Shown here: positions 17,419 to 25,351 of the stretch, piece after piece
Layout: every line of letters begins with the position of its first letter
How positions within the stretch are numbered: the stretch's first letter is position 1
Source of the DNA: Mycolicibacterium phlei
Lineage (GTDB): Bacteria > Actinomycetota > Actinomycetes > Mycobacteriales > Mycobacteriaceae
Assembly: GCF_001583415.1 (NCBI RefSeq)
Contig: NZ_CP014475.1
Span: forward strand, 1,116,001-1,180,000
DNA length: 64,000 nucleotides
Reading direction: 5' to 3'
The notes under the pieces: model-generated
Seen by the model: only the letters and a program-made list of their open reading frames with translations
The model's database searches: none
Told to the model about the DNA's origin: nothing
Program-made: the position numbers and the translations under genes

Positions 17419-18849
17419 TCATGCAATGCGCCGCAGCGCCTCTCGGAATGCCCGGTTCGGGTGCGCGCCCGGCAGCGCCGCCACCACGTCGCGCAACGCC
17501 TGATCGATGTCGATGCCGCGGGCCCGCGCCCCGTACAGCGCTCCAACCGTCGGTGTCCTGCTGTACGCGGCCACACAGTGCACCAGCACCGTGCGCCCCT
17601 CACTGCGCAGCTGCTCGATCAGCCGCACCGTGTCCAGCAGCACGAAGTCCAGGTGCGGATTCTCGTCAGGTTCCGCCCGGTCGATCAGCCGCACCTCGAT
17701 GTGGGGGATGTCGCGACGCACGTCGTCGTCGGCCACCCGGCACAGCGACACCACCGCGTCGACGTCGGGCGGCAGCCTGCGCAGCACCCCGATCCCGCCG
17801 AGCACCACACCCTCGTCGTGCGGGTGGCGCGCGCAGAGGTCGACATCCGAACCCGGATAGGAGAAGTCGAACAGATCGGGCTTCCCGCCGCGCTTGATCG
17901 CCGACCCCAACGCCACCAGATCGCGCCCCGTGGTCCCCGGCCAACCGTGCAGCAGCCGCCGCCACTCGGCCGGCACCGCCGACGCCCCGTAGGCCGCGCC
18001 CAGCAGGCCACCGGCGATCGCCGCGACCGTGTCCGTGTCGCGTCCGCACCGCACCGCGGCATCCAGCGCCAGCCGCAGGTGGTCCGCGCGGAACACCCCG
18101 GCGTCGGGATCGTCGACCGGTACCGGCGTCGTCGAGACCGCCGACCACGCCGCCTGCAGCGCCGCCACCACCCAGCCGTTGTTCGGGAACGACGCGGGTG
18201 TCGCTGCCTCCGCGGCGGCCAGGCGCTGCGACCACAGGTCACGCCGATCCGCGGCCAGGTGCGGCAGTCCCACGCGCACGTCGAGCTCACCGGTGCGCAC
18301 GGCGTGCCGAATTGCGCAGCTCCACAACACGCAGGCGTCACCGGCGTCCTCGTCGTAGTGGGTCAGCTCGCTGATCGCGCGCGCGGCCTCGACCAGGGCG
18401 TGCTCGTCATTGAGATAGGCCAGCGCCACCGGAGCCGTGCGCATCAACGACCCGTTGCCCGCCGTGCGACCGGTCTGACGATGCAGCTCCTCGGAGGCGC
18501 GTCGAGCGCGCCTCGCCGTGATCTCCTGCCCGCGTGACGCCGACCGCAGAACCGATCGCGTCTGGATACCAACATCTTTGGCGTTATGCGACCACTCCAG
18601 CCAGCGCCTCACGATCGCGTCCTGCGCCGGCTCGTCGCGCAGATCCGCGCCCGTCGCCGCGACCTCGGCGATCGCGACGGCCATCGCCGTGTCATCGGTC
18701 CACTCGCCGGGACCCCACAGCCCGCCGCCGACCATCGCCACGTCGAGCTCTGGTCCCCGCGGCGGCTGGAACTCGTACGGCGCACCCAGCGCATCCCCTG
18801 CGGCCGTTCCCAGCAGTACACCTTCAACGCGGTCATCGAATGAACCCAT
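17419..18849 (-). CDS. ADP-ribosylglycohydrolase fused to dual-specificity phosphatase
   Basis: 476 residues from the ATG at 18849; longer in-frame starts would run through the operator and the divergent gene. The N-terminal ~310 residues are an ADP-ribosylglycohydrolase (ARH/DraG): GDALGAPYEF, the first metal motif WTDDTAMA, NGSLMRTAPVALAY, and the second metal motif GRDTDTVAAIAGGLLG, so both Mg sites are intact. The C-terminal ~150 residues are a cysteine phosphatase with VHCVAAYSRTPTVGAL, a CX5R signature. Fusion of a de-ADP-ribosylating hydrolase with a phosphatase suggests processing of a phosphorylated ADP-ribose species or of a doubly modified protein. Co-operonic with a PPP phosphatase and divergent from NrtR, itself an ADP-ribose-responsive family. 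A paralogue lies at 38412. Confidence 0.85.
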   Translation of the reverse strand: MGSFDDRVEGVLLGTAAGDALGAPYEFQPPRGPELDVAMVGGGLWGPGEWTDDTAMAVAIAEVAATGADLRDEPAQDAIVRRWLEWSHNAKDVGIQTRSVLRSASRGQEITARRARRASEELHRQTGRTAGNGSLMRTAPVALAYLNDEHALVEAARAISELTHYDEDAGDACVLWSCAIRHAVRTGELDVRVGLPHLAADRRDLWSQRLAAAEAATPASFPNNGWVVAALQAAWSAVSTTPVPVDDPDAGVFRADHLRLALDAAVRCGRDTDTVAAIAGGLLGAAYGASAVPAEWRRLLHGWPGTTGRDLVALGSAIKRGGKPDLFDFSYPGSDVDLCARHPHDEGVVLGGIGVLRRLPPDVDAVVSLCRVADDDVRRDIPHIEVRLIDRAEPDENPHLDFVLLDTVRLIEQLRSEGRTVLVHCVAAYSRTPTVGALYGARARGIDIDQALRDVVAALPGAHPNRAFREALRRIA

Positions 18850-18871
18850 GTCATTACCCCCTTCGACATCT

Positions 18872-18895
18872 ATTTTGCGCAAAAGTGCGCAAAAT
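18872..18895. promoter_or_regulatory. Perfect 10-base inverted repeat, putative NrtR operator
   Basis: ATTTTGCGCA and TGCGCAAAAT are perfect reverse complements with a four-base spacer (AAAG). The element sits between the leftward ADP-ribosylglycohydrolase gene (22 bases from its ATG) and the rightward NrtR-like gene, and is AT-rich in a GC-rich background. Position, symmetry and the neighbouring regulator make it the likely NrtR binding site controlling both sides. Confidence 0.75.
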
Positions 18896-18924
18896 GTCAA
18901 TTGAGGGGTACGCTGAGCGCCAAG

Positions 18925-19572
18925 ATGAACGAGTACCGGGACTCCAGCGGGCGGAAGTTGACCGACTATCCGCGGCCGTCGGTCGCCGTCGACACCGCAG
19001 TCCTCACGCTCGAGCCGGAACTCGGTCTGGCCGTGCTGGAGGTACGTCGGCTGAAGACTGCCGGGTGGGCGCTGCCCGGCACCTTCCTGCATCCGGGGGA
19101 GACCCTCGCCCAGGCGGTCGACCGGTCACTGCGCGAGAAGGCCAACGTGCGCGGCCTGTCGCCGCGTCAGCTCCGGGTGTTCGACGACCCGGCGCGCGAC
19201 GATCGCGGGTGGGTGCTGTCGGTGGCGCACGTACAGGTGGTCCGGCTGGACCGGCTTGCCGACCGTTTCGCCGAGACCACCAGGCTCATGCCGGTGGACG
19301 CACCCGGACGGCTGCCCTACGACCACGCCGACATCATCGAGTTGGCCGTCAGCGACGTGCGGGCGCACTATCGCGAAAAACCGGACCCGGACAGGCTTCT
19401 GGGTGAGGAGTTCACCCTGCGCGACCTCCGTCTGGTCCATGAGACGGTCGCCGGTGAGCCGTTGCAGCGCGACACGTTCCGACGGGCGATGGAGCCGTAT
19501 CTCGTGCCGACCGGGTTGAGAAGCGCACGGGGGAGGGGACGTCCGGCGGAGCTTTTCAGACGGCGAGAGTGA
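18925..19572 (+). CDS. NrtR-like Nudix-domain transcriptional regulator
   Basis: 215 residues from the ATG at 18925 (an in-frame TTG at 18901 is possible). Residues ~10-145 form a Nudix fold, and the Nudix box (LHPGETLAQAVDRSLREKANV) lacks the full REx2EE set needed for hydrolysis. The C-terminal ~70 residues, starting near FTLRDLRLVHETV and containing RDTFRRAM, form the winged helix typical of NrtR. NrtR proteins are repressors of NAD-metabolism or ADP-ribose-related genes that sense ADP-ribose or related compounds. Here the gene is divergent from the ARH-phosphatase/PPP operon, with a perfect palindrome between, so it very likely controls that operon. Confidence 0.85.
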   Translation: MNEYRDSSGRKLTDYPRPSVAVDTAVLTLEPELGLAVLEVRRLKTAGWALPGTFLHPGETLAQAVDRSLREKANVRGLSPRQLRVFDDPARDDRGWVLSVAHVQVVRLDRLADRFAETTRLMPVDAPGRLPYDHADIIELAVSDVRAHYREKPDPDRLLGEEFTLRDLRLVHETVAGEPLQRDTFRRAMEPYLVPTGLRSARGRGRPAELFRRRE

Positions 19573-19586
19573 GCCCTACGGGCGAA

Positions 19587-19916
19587 TCACCACTGATGCG
19601 AACAGCTCCCGCAGGACCAATACGGATCTGCGCCCGTCACCACACAGCCGGCCAACCTCACCCACGGAGGCACATCGAAGCTTGCCGGCATCCCGTACTG
19701 CAGATTCCTTGTTCGCTGAGCCCCGCACCGTGGACACACGGGGCGCTGGGCGAACATGAAGTCGGTCAGCGACGTATGGCCGCTTGCCCGCATGGCGTCG
19801 GCGCACGACCTGCACAGCTCGCCCGGCCAGTCGCGGGAGTCTACGGGGGCATGGACAGTGACGTCCCCCTCGAGTGATATCCGACAGGACGCGCATTGTC
19901 TTGGTGGCCACGGCAT
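19587..19916 (-). CDS. Small double zinc-ribbon protein
   Basis: 109 residues from the ATG at 19916. Four Cys pairs are visible: CASC near the N-terminus with CRSC about 30 residues later, then CPRC and CGSC near the C-terminus. That fits two zinc ribbons separated by a helix. The rest carries no recognisable motif. The reading frame is open further upstream through the divergent gene, but the Cys pattern begins only after this ATG. It ends 14 bases after the NrtR gene on the opposite strand. Similar short zinc-ribbon proteins are common hypothetical proteins in actinobacteria; I cannot assign a role. Confidence 0.55.
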   Translation of the reverse strand: MPWPPRQCASCRISLEGDVTVHAPVDSRDWPGELCRSCADAMRASGHTSLTDFMFAQRPVCPRCGAQRTRNLQYGMPASFDVPPWVRLAGCVVTGADPYWSCGSCSHQW

Positions 19917-20009
19917 GTTCGCCAGCAAAGCATGACCCACCGACAACCGAGTTCTGTCGGCGGTGTCGGCTACGGTGCGGAACGACAACGACTTCATCGG
20001 GGGTGCACC

Positions 20010-20351
20010 GTGGATGAACGCTACGAGAGCGCACTGATCGAATGGGCGCACACGTACAACGGGTACGAGCGCCTCGCCGGTGGTGCCGGGGATCTCTGGG
20101 AGCTCGTGCGCCCTCTCCACGAGGAGTTCGAGCGCACCGGCAAGATTCCTGAGTGGGCTGGCGTGGATCTCCTGAGAGGGTGGGCGTTCTATCTCGTCCG
20201 CTCGCACCGTCATGGCGGAGCCTACGAGCCGCTCTACGTGGAGTATCCGGCCGTCCTGGCCATTGTCGACGCGATCAACCGGCATCCGGCGGCACGCCCT
20301 GAGGACCGCGCTCCGGAACCCGAGCGCGGCGCCTTGGCCAGCGATGTCTGA
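20010..20351 (+). CDS. Hypothetical small protein
   Basis: 113 residues from the GTG at 20010, chosen because GGGGG precedes it closely and because upstream in-frame codons overlap the divergent zinc-ribbon gene. The protein is Trp/Tyr/His-rich and largely helical, with an acidic C-terminus; no motif is recognised and no membrane segment or signal peptide is seen. It begins a run of small forward genes (20010-21849) that may form one transcription unit. Confidence 0.55.
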   Translation: MDERYESALIEWAHTYNGYERLAGGAGDLWELVRPLHEEFERTGKIPEWAGVDLLRGWAFYLVRSHRHGGAYEPLYVEYPAVLAIVDAINRHPAARPEDRAPEPERGALASDV

Positions 20352-20414
20352 CGGCATAGGTGGGCGTGATTCTGGTGCGCGGAAGCCCCGCCGGAAGGGG
20401 CTTAAGCTCGATCT

Positions 20415-20666
20415 GTGACGTCGCTCGATGCCTTCTCAGTGGCTTGGACGAAGGCGCGGACCACGCTTGGTATCGGCGCGCCGGAGACGGGTGAGTGGCT
20501 CGATAAGGCCGAGAACGGTGTGCGACTCGATGGAACCCGCGCAGACTATCCGTCCATGGAGGCCTATCAGGATGTGCCCGCGCCGCTACCCTGGACGGAA
20601 CTCAGGCTCACCTCGGATCCACCCCGTGTGCCATCTGCGGCACCCTCACGCGTGGAGCACATCTGA
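20415..20666 (+). CDS. Hypothetical small protein
   Basis: 83 residues from a GTG at 20415. There is no recognised domain; the sequence is hydrophilic with a Pro-rich C-terminal third. Support comes mainly from context: its TGA overlaps the ATG of the next (decayed) membrane gene by one base, as expected for a translationally coupled unit. The ribosome binding site is weak, so the start may be wrong. Confidence 0.45.
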   Translation: MTSLDAFSVAWTKARTTLGIGAPETGEWLDKAENGVRLDGTRADYPSMEAYQDVPAPLPWTELRLTSDPPRVPSAAPSRVEHI

Positions 20667-20982
20667 TGACCAACCCAGTTGCGGCCCCTCGCAGTTCCCT
20701 CTGGTCCACCGCGACCTGGTCTGTGCCACTTCTGACTCAGGTGATCCTCGGGCTGATCGTCGCGATCGCGCGACTGCTGGGAGCCTGGTGGCCCGGTGTC
20801 AACGGATAGCTGCTCTTCGCCTTCGCTGCAGCCGCCACACTTCTGCTCACCGCGGTGCTTTCCGCCCTGCTAATCCGATCGCCGTCCGAGCGGTACCAGG
20901 GCACAGCGCTCGGCATCATGGGCTCGTACGCGATCGTCCTCGTCGGCGGATCATCTACGGAATCTGGGTGATTCAGTGGTGA
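20666..20982 (+). pseudogene. Decayed small membrane-protein gene (amber stop plus frameshift)
   Basis: From the ATG at 20666 the frame gives 47 residues with one hydrophobic segment (VPLLTQVILGLIVAIARLLG), then TAG at 20807-20809. Reading through gives two further hydrophobic segments (LLFAFAAAATLLLTAVLSALL and a shorter one) up to LVGG. There a one-base loss near 20946-20950 breaks the frame; the -1 register continues IIYGIWVIQW and ends with TGA at 20980-20982. That TGA overlaps the GTG of the next gene in GTGA form, which shows the ancestral boundary. So an ancestral ~105-residue, three-segment membrane protein has two lesions. The first alone may leave a short peptide. Confidence 0.65.
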
Positions 20983-21275
20983 ACGACGCGACCGCGCCCC
21001 AGAGCGCCTACAGTCAGCGAAGCTTCGTTGCCGTCCTGCTCAACGTGCTCGTCATCGAGTTCAGCCTGTGGTTCACCGTGCCCTACCTGTACCTCGCGAT
21101 CTACGTCCTCCCACTGATTGCCATCGACCTGATCGTCGCCTTAGTTCTGAAGTCTCGGGGCGGCATGCTCGGGCAGATCGGCCGCGGGATGCTCATCGGG
21201 TTGCTCTGCGTGCCAGCAGGTCTGCTGATTCTGCTACCTGGCTTCTTCATCGCTCAGGCATCCGGTCTCGTATAA
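20979..21275 (+). CDS. Small membrane protein
   Basis: 98 residues from the GTG at 20979 (the GTG at 20976 is also in frame). The 20979 start overlaps the stop of the decayed gene upstream. Two or three membrane segments are visible (VLLNVLVIEFSLWFTVPYLY and YVLPLIAIDLIVALVL, then LIGLLCVPAGLLILLPGFFI). No catalytic motif is seen. It belongs to the same small-gene run, and the next gene starts 22 bases later. Confidence 0.6.
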   Translation: MNDATAPQSAYSQRSFVAVLLNVLVIEFSLWFTVPYLYLAIYVLPLIAIDLIVALVLKSRGGMLGQIGRGMLIGLLCVPAGLLILLPGFFIAQASGLV

Positions 21276-21297
21276 CCGCGTTGCGTACCCTTACCGG

Positions 21298-21849
21298 GTG
21301 AGCGACGACGACCGAATCCGCTGGGATGAGCGTTACCGCAACCGCGCGGCATCGGGGGGTTCAGACGCCGTCCTTCCGAAGGTGTTCGTACCCTTCGAGA
21401 CCGAGTTCCCGACGAGCGGATCAGCACTCGATCTCGCCTGCGGGGCCGGCGAGTTCAGTGTGTGGCTCGCGCGGCGCGGGCTCGACGTCTGGGGCGTCGA
21501 CATCTCGCCGACCGCCATCGATCAGGCGCGTGCGCTCGCGTCCCGCGCCGGCGTGGAGGAGCGGTGCCGCTTCGAGATCGTCGACCTCGACGACGGACTC
21601 CCTGCTGGGCCGCCGGTCGACGTCATCGTGTGTCACAGGTTCCGCGACGCCCGCCTCGACCGAGTCGTCATCGAGCGGCTGGCTCCCGGTGGCCTGCTGG
21701 CTATCTCCGCTCTCAGCGTCGTTGGTGGCGCCCCGGGGCGGTTCCGTGTTCCGCCCGGCGAGTTGACGACCGCCTTCGCTCAACTTGATGTCATCGCCTC
21801 GGGCGAGGGCGGCGGCGAGGCGTGGCTGCTCGCACGTAAGAGCGTGTAG
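21298..21849 (+). CDS. Class I SAM-dependent methyltransferase
   Basis: 183 residues from a GTG. It has the Rossmann-fold methyltransferase motifs: motif I ALDLACGAGEFSVWLA (residues ~43-58), acidic end of strand 2 VWGVDIS, motif II region EIVDLDD, and a DVIVCHRF strand. The size and N-terminus (RIRWDERYRN) resemble TehB-like or small thiopurine-type methyltransferases of actinobacteria. The usual aromatic/DPF-type motif IV is replaced by VCHRF, so the substrate is unclear. It is the last gene of the run and converges on the GntR gene. Confidence 0.8.
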   Translation: MSDDDRIRWDERYRNRAASGGSDAVLPKVFVPFETEFPTSGSALDLACGAGEFSVWLARRGLDVWGVDISPTAIDQARALASRAGVEERCRFEIVDLDDGLPAGPPVDVIVCHRFRDARLDRVVIERLAPGGLLAISALSVVGGAPGRFRVPPGELTTAFAQLDVIASGEGGGEAWLLARKSV

Positions 21850-21866
21850 CCCGTCGTCCGCGCGAA

Positions 21867-22559
21867 TCAGGAAGGGGAGGACAGCAGCACGTCGGTGGTG
21901 CGCTGGATGTGGGCGGTCAGCAGTTCGCAGGCGAGGTCGGCGTCGCGTGCCACGGCCGCATCGAGGATGGCGCGGTGCTCTGCGGCGATGTCGCGCTCAC
22001 GGTCGTGTTGAGGTGCCGACCACTGGCGATAAAGTTCAGCCGAATCTCGTAACGCCGTGGCGGCGCTCAGGATTCGCCGGTTGGTGCATCCGTCGAGCAG
22101 CGCCTGGTGAAACGCCGCGTGCGCGACCACCCAGTCGTCGCTGAGCCGGTCGGGGTCGTCGGCGTCGTACATCGGCGTGCGTTCCATGCGGTGGTGCGCG
22201 GCCACCAGCGCGGACTCCCACGCGAGGTCACCGCGGTTCACCGCATAACGTGCGGCCAGCACCTCGATCTCACACCGCGCCTCCGTCAGGTCGTTGAGAT
22301 CCTCGGGGGAGATGTCGACGACGCGGAAGCCCCGCTTCGGTTCGGCGACCACCAGACCCTGTTCGCTGAGGCGCTGCAACGCCTCCCGGATCGCGCCGAT
22401 GCTGCAGTCGTACCGTTCCACCAGCGCAGCGAAACCGAGGCGGGACCCGGGAGCGATCCGGCACGCGAGAATGTCGGCCCGCAACGCCTGGTACACCCGC
22501 GCCGTGGGGCCCAGACCTGCCGCAACCTCGCCGGCCGTCGCCGTCATCGAGCGCACCAT
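21867..22559 (-). CDS. GntR-family regulator, FadR/FCD subfamily
   Basis: About 230 residues from the ATG at 22559 (GAGG five bases before; GTG at 22565 also possible). Residues ~20-85 are a GntR winged helix (VYQALRADILACRIAPGSRL, IGAIREALQRLSEQGLV). The C-terminal FCD domain has the metal/ligand histidine pattern HAAFHQALL, AEHRAILDA and LLTAHIQR. It is divergent from the FAH-hydrolase/dioxygenase operon with 151 bases between, and probably represses it in response to an aromatic-acid intermediate. The intergenic DNA is locally AT-rich, with two TTGACT hexamers near 22598-22629 that could be -35 elements or half-sites. Confidence 0.85.
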   Translation of the reverse strand: MVRSMTATAGEVAAGLGPTARVYQALRADILACRIAPGSRLGFAALVERYDCSIGAIREALQRLSEQGLVVAEPKRGFRVVDISPEDLNDLTEARCEIEVLAARYAVNRGDLAWESALVAAHHRMERTPMYDADDPDRLSDDWVVAHAAFHQALLDGCTNRRILSAATALRDSAELYRQWSAPQHDRERDIAAEHRAILDAAVARDADLACELLTAHIQRTTDVLLSSPS

Positions 22560-22710
22560 TCGCACCTCAGCACGGACCCATCGTACCCGAAACGAAACAT
22601 TGACTCATTTTCGAAAGTTTATTGACTTTTCGTCAGGTCGGTGTGATCGTCGTTACTGGGCCTGCTGGTCCTCTGACCCGAACACCCGACGAACAGAAAG
22701 AACCGGGGTC

Positions 22711-23589
22711 ATGCGCTTGATCAACCTCGACGGCCGACTGCACCTCGTCAAAGACGGCGGCGTGGTGGACATCGCCACCGCGTCCGAGCAGCGATTCGGC
22801 CCCGATCCGCAGGATGTCTACGCCCAGTGGGACGCCTTCCGCGAGTGGGCGCGTACCGCGACGCTGCCGGCGCCGTCCGAACGGGCCGGCAAGATCGGCT
22901 CGCCGGCGCCGCTTCCGCGCCAGGTCTTCGCCGTCGGCCTCAACTACGACGAGCACGCCGCCGAGTCCGGGTTCACCAGGCCCGACCATCCGGTGGTGTT
23001 CACCAAGTTCGTCTCCTCGATCACTGGGCCCGATGAGACCGTGACGCTGCCGCCGGGTTCGGTGGACTGGGAGGTCGAAATGGTCGTGGTGCTGGGACGC
23101 GGCGGCCGGAACATCCCCGTCGAGCACGCGTGGGACTACGTCGCGGGCGTCTCGGTGGGACAGGATCTCTCCGAGCGTGAACGACAGCAGGCCGGTCCCG
23201 CACCGCAGTTCAGCCTCGCCAAATCGCACGCCGGATTCTCCCCGATCGGCCCCGAGCTGGTGACCCCCGACGAGCTGCCCGACCGCGACGACCTGGAGCT
23301 GGGCGCCGAGATCAACGGTGAGACAGTGCAACACGGTCGCACCTCGCAGCTGATCTTCCCGGTGCCGGTGCTCATCGCCGACCTGTCGACCACCGTCGAG
23401 CTCTATCCCGGCGACGTCATCTTCACGGGCACCCCGTCCGGCGTCGGTATCGGACGGACCCCGCCGCGGTTCCTGTCGCCGGGTGACGAACTGCGCAGCT
23501 ACATAACGGGGGTGGGTGAGTTCACCCTCCGATTCGAGGCCGCTTCGGTCGGCGAGGCGGTGGCCGCGGGTGCGACGGCGCGGAGGTGA
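22711..23589 (+). CDS. Fumarylacetoacetate hydrolase family protein
   Basis: 292 residues from the ATG at 22711. The FAH fold core is clear: QVFAVGLNYDEHAAESG, the metal-binding EVEMVVVLGRGGRNIP strand, VGQDLSERERQ, FSLAKSHAGFSPIGP and TGTPSGVGIGRTPP. Family members hydrolyse or decarboxylate beta-diketo acids, or isomerise 2-oxo-hept-3-ene-dioate-type products, after ring cleavage. The gene is followed by an extradiol-dioxygenase-like gene after three bases and preceded by a divergent GntR regulator, which supports a role in aromatic-compound breakdown. Which reaction it carries out cannot be told from sequence. Confidence 0.85.
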   Translation: MRLINLDGRLHLVKDGGVVDIATASEQRFGPDPQDVYAQWDAFREWARTATLPAPSERAGKIGSPAPLPRQVFAVGLNYDEHAAESGFTRPDHPVVFTKFVSSITGPDETVTLPPGSVDWEVEMVVVLGRGGRNIPVEHAWDYVAGVSVGQDLSERERQQAGPAPQFSLAKSHAGFSPIGPELVTPDELPDRDDLELGAEINGETVQHGRTSQLIFPVPVLIADLSTTVELYPGDVIFTGTPSGVGIGRTPPRFLSPGDELRSYITGVGEFTLRFEAASVGEAVAAGATARR

Positions 23590-23592
23590 GCA

Positions 23593-24516
23593 ATGGCTCT
23601 GCACCGGCTCGATTCCATCGTCCTCGGCGTACCTGATCTGTCAGCCGCGAGCGTCTTCTACGAGGACTTCGGGCTGATCCGCCAGGACGGTTACCGCTTC
23701 GCCAGCACCGAGGGCGGGGTGCAGCTCGAACTCGTGGCGTCCCCGCGACGCCGGCTCGTCACGGCCCGCTTCGCTGCCGACGACGAGGATGATCTGCACC
23801 GCGCCGAAAGTCGGTTACAGGAACTGGAATTCGCGGCCTCGCTGGACGAGCCTGGCCGGCTGCGCGCCATCGAGCCGTCAACGGGCACGACGATCGAACT
23901 GCTCGTCGCGCCCCGGCTGAGCCAAACCCCGTACACCGCACCGCCGGTCAACGCGCCGGGGCGGCTGGACCGCGTCAACTCCCGCGCCGAGGGCGTCATG
24001 ATCAGCGACCCGGTCCGGCCCCGACGGCTCGGCCACATCGTGCTGGGAACCCCCGACTACGACACCGCGTTCACGTTTTTCGTGACGGGCCTCGGCTTCA
24101 AGGTCAGCGACGTGGCGAAGGGCGTCGGCGCGTTCCTGCGGTGCTCCACCGACCACCACAACGTTCTCCTCCAACGCGCCCCGATACCGTTCATGCACCA
24201 CAGCAGTTGGCAGGTCGACGACGTCGACGCCATCGGCCGAGGGGCGATGGCGCTGCTGCAGGACCACCCCGAACGCCACGTGTGGGGGCTCGGCCGCCAC
24301 TACGCCGGGTCGAACTTCTTCTGGTACTTCAAGGATCCGGCCAACAACTTCGCCGAGTACCACAGCGACATGGACTGCATCATCGACGACGCGCTGTGGA
24401 CACCCGAAGAACTCGAAGGCGCCAGAGGCCTTTACCAGTGGGGACCGCCCCCGCCGGCCTCGTTCCTTCACCCAGAGGACATCGCCGAACACATGATCAG
24501 CGGTCACAGCGGCTGA
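23593..24516 (+). CDS. VOC-superfamily extradiol-type dioxygenase
   Basis: 307 residues, two glyoxalase/VOC modules as in type I extradiol dioxygenases. The second module carries the likely Fe ligands: His in RRLGHIVLGTP, His in PFMHHSSWQVDD and Glu in FAEYHSDMD. The first module (HRLDSIVLGVPDLS) is the degenerate N-terminal copy usual in this family. Length and ligand spacing match catechol 2,3-dioxygenase/BphC-type enzymes, which cleave a catechol ring next to the two hydroxyls. It is co-transcribed with the FAH-like hydrolase that could process the cleavage product. Confidence 0.85.
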   Translation: MALHRLDSIVLGVPDLSAASVFYEDFGLIRQDGYRFASTEGGVQLELVASPRRRLVTARFAADDEDDLHRAESRLQELEFAASLDEPGRLRAIEPSTGTTIELLVAPRLSQTPYTAPPVNAPGRLDRVNSRAEGVMISDPVRPRRLGHIVLGTPDYDTAFTFFVTGLGFKVSDVAKGVGAFLRCSTDHHNVLLQRAPIPFMHHSSWQVDDVDAIGRGAMALLQDHPERHVWGLGRHYAGSNFFWYFKDPANNFAEYHSDMDCIIDDALWTPEELEGARGLYQWGPPPPASFLHPEDIAEHMISGHSG

Positions 24517-24624
24517 CCGACTACCGTGCGCTACGTCCTCTTTCGTTACGTCAAGTGCTGATGGTGATGAGTACCTGGGATCCAGGTGCAGAAATCGAGA
24601 CCGGGTCCTCGCTCAGCGGCTCGA

Positions 24625-24801
24625 TCACCATGCCGCGTTTCTAAGTTGCTCGATCGAGCGGTCGGTCTCCAGCACGGACCCCACGCTGCCCTCGACGACC
24701 ATGTACGCCGCCCGGTTCATCCGCGTGTAGAACCGCTGCATCGACTCCATACTGCGAAACACCGGCGCATGCGAAACGCCGTCGCGCTGAAGCAGAAACA
24801 C
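24625..24801 (-). CDS. Possible small protein or gene remnant (58 codons)
   Basis: A short frame from GTG at 24801 to TGA at 24625. The translation has normal-looking amino-acid composition (VFLLQRDG, then FRSMESMQRFYTRMNRAAYMVVEG, ending LRNAAW) and a helical character, unlike the other two frames, which are Arg/Ser-rich and look non-coding. No good ribosome binding site was seen. It may be the 3' remnant of a larger gene, since the stretch between 24517 and 24893 is otherwise empty. I recognise no family. Confidence 0.35.
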   Translation of the reverse strand: MFLLQRDGVSHAPVFRSMESMQRFYTRMNRAAYMVVEGSVGSVLETDRSIEQLRNAAW

Positions 24802-24893
24802 GTGCCGCGAACCCCCGCCAGCGCAGGAATCTCAACGAAAAAGCGGGCCACGCGCGACCGTAGGAAGCGGTCGCGCGTAGTCCGCGAAGAGAA

Positions 24894-25256
24894 TCAGGCG
24901 GCGTGGCGGTCTGTCGCCGCGTCGCGAGCCGGGGCGGTCGCCATCGCCAGTACCTGCCCCTGGTTGCGGTACATCGCGTTGTACCGGTCGATCTGCTCGC
25001 GACGCAGGGGCTCCGCCATGATGTTCTCGCCCGGGATCGGAATGCCGCTCTCATTGGCTGCCGCCCGGACGCGTGCCCCCATCCGGAAGCTCACGACCGC
25101 CATCGTCATCATCAGCACCACACCCGCTCCGAGGAGCCAGGTCGCGGTACTGCCCATCGCCGCCGTGGCCGCGAACATCCCCAGTCCGGCGAACGTCAAC
25201 AGCAGACACACATACCCCATATATGTCCACGGCATCCGCTGCATCACAGTCCTCAT
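24894..25256 (-). CDS. Two-pass membrane protein
   Basis: About 120 residues from an ATG at 25256 (nearby GTG at 25265 and ATG at 25244 are alternatives). Two transmembrane segments are visible (MGYVCLLLTFAGLGMFAATA and TATWLLGAGVVLMMTMAVVS), followed by a ~55-residue cytoplasmic tail. It is divergent from a TetR gene with nested palindromes between them, the arrangement of a locally controlled membrane protein. Function unknown. Confidence 0.65.
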   Translation of the reverse strand: MRTVMQRMPWTYMGYVCLLLTFAGLGMFAATAAMGSTATWLLGAGVVLMMTMAVVSFRMGARVRAAANESGIPIPGENIMAEPLRREQIDRYNAMYRNQGQVLAMATAPARDAATDRHAA

Positions 25257-25277
25257 CTCCCTCACCTCGTCAACTGA

Positions 25278-25316
25278 ACGCTACGCGTAGCGTAGCGCTA
25301 CGTCTAGTGTAGCGTT
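25278..25316. promoter_or_regulatory. Nested palindromes, putative TetR operator
   Basis: An outer inverted repeat AACGCTAC (25278-25285) with GTAGCGTT (25309-25316) encloses a perfect 14-base palindrome CGCTACGCGTAGCG (25279-25292) and a further palindrome GTAGCGCTAC (25292-25301). The GTAGCG unit therefore recurs several times in about 40 bases, between the leftward membrane protein and the rightward TetR gene. Two overlapping dimer sites for the TetR protein would explain the pattern. Confidence 0.65.
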
Positions 25317-25351
25317 TTGCGGACCGCGTTTGTTCCCGCAGGAGGATCTCG

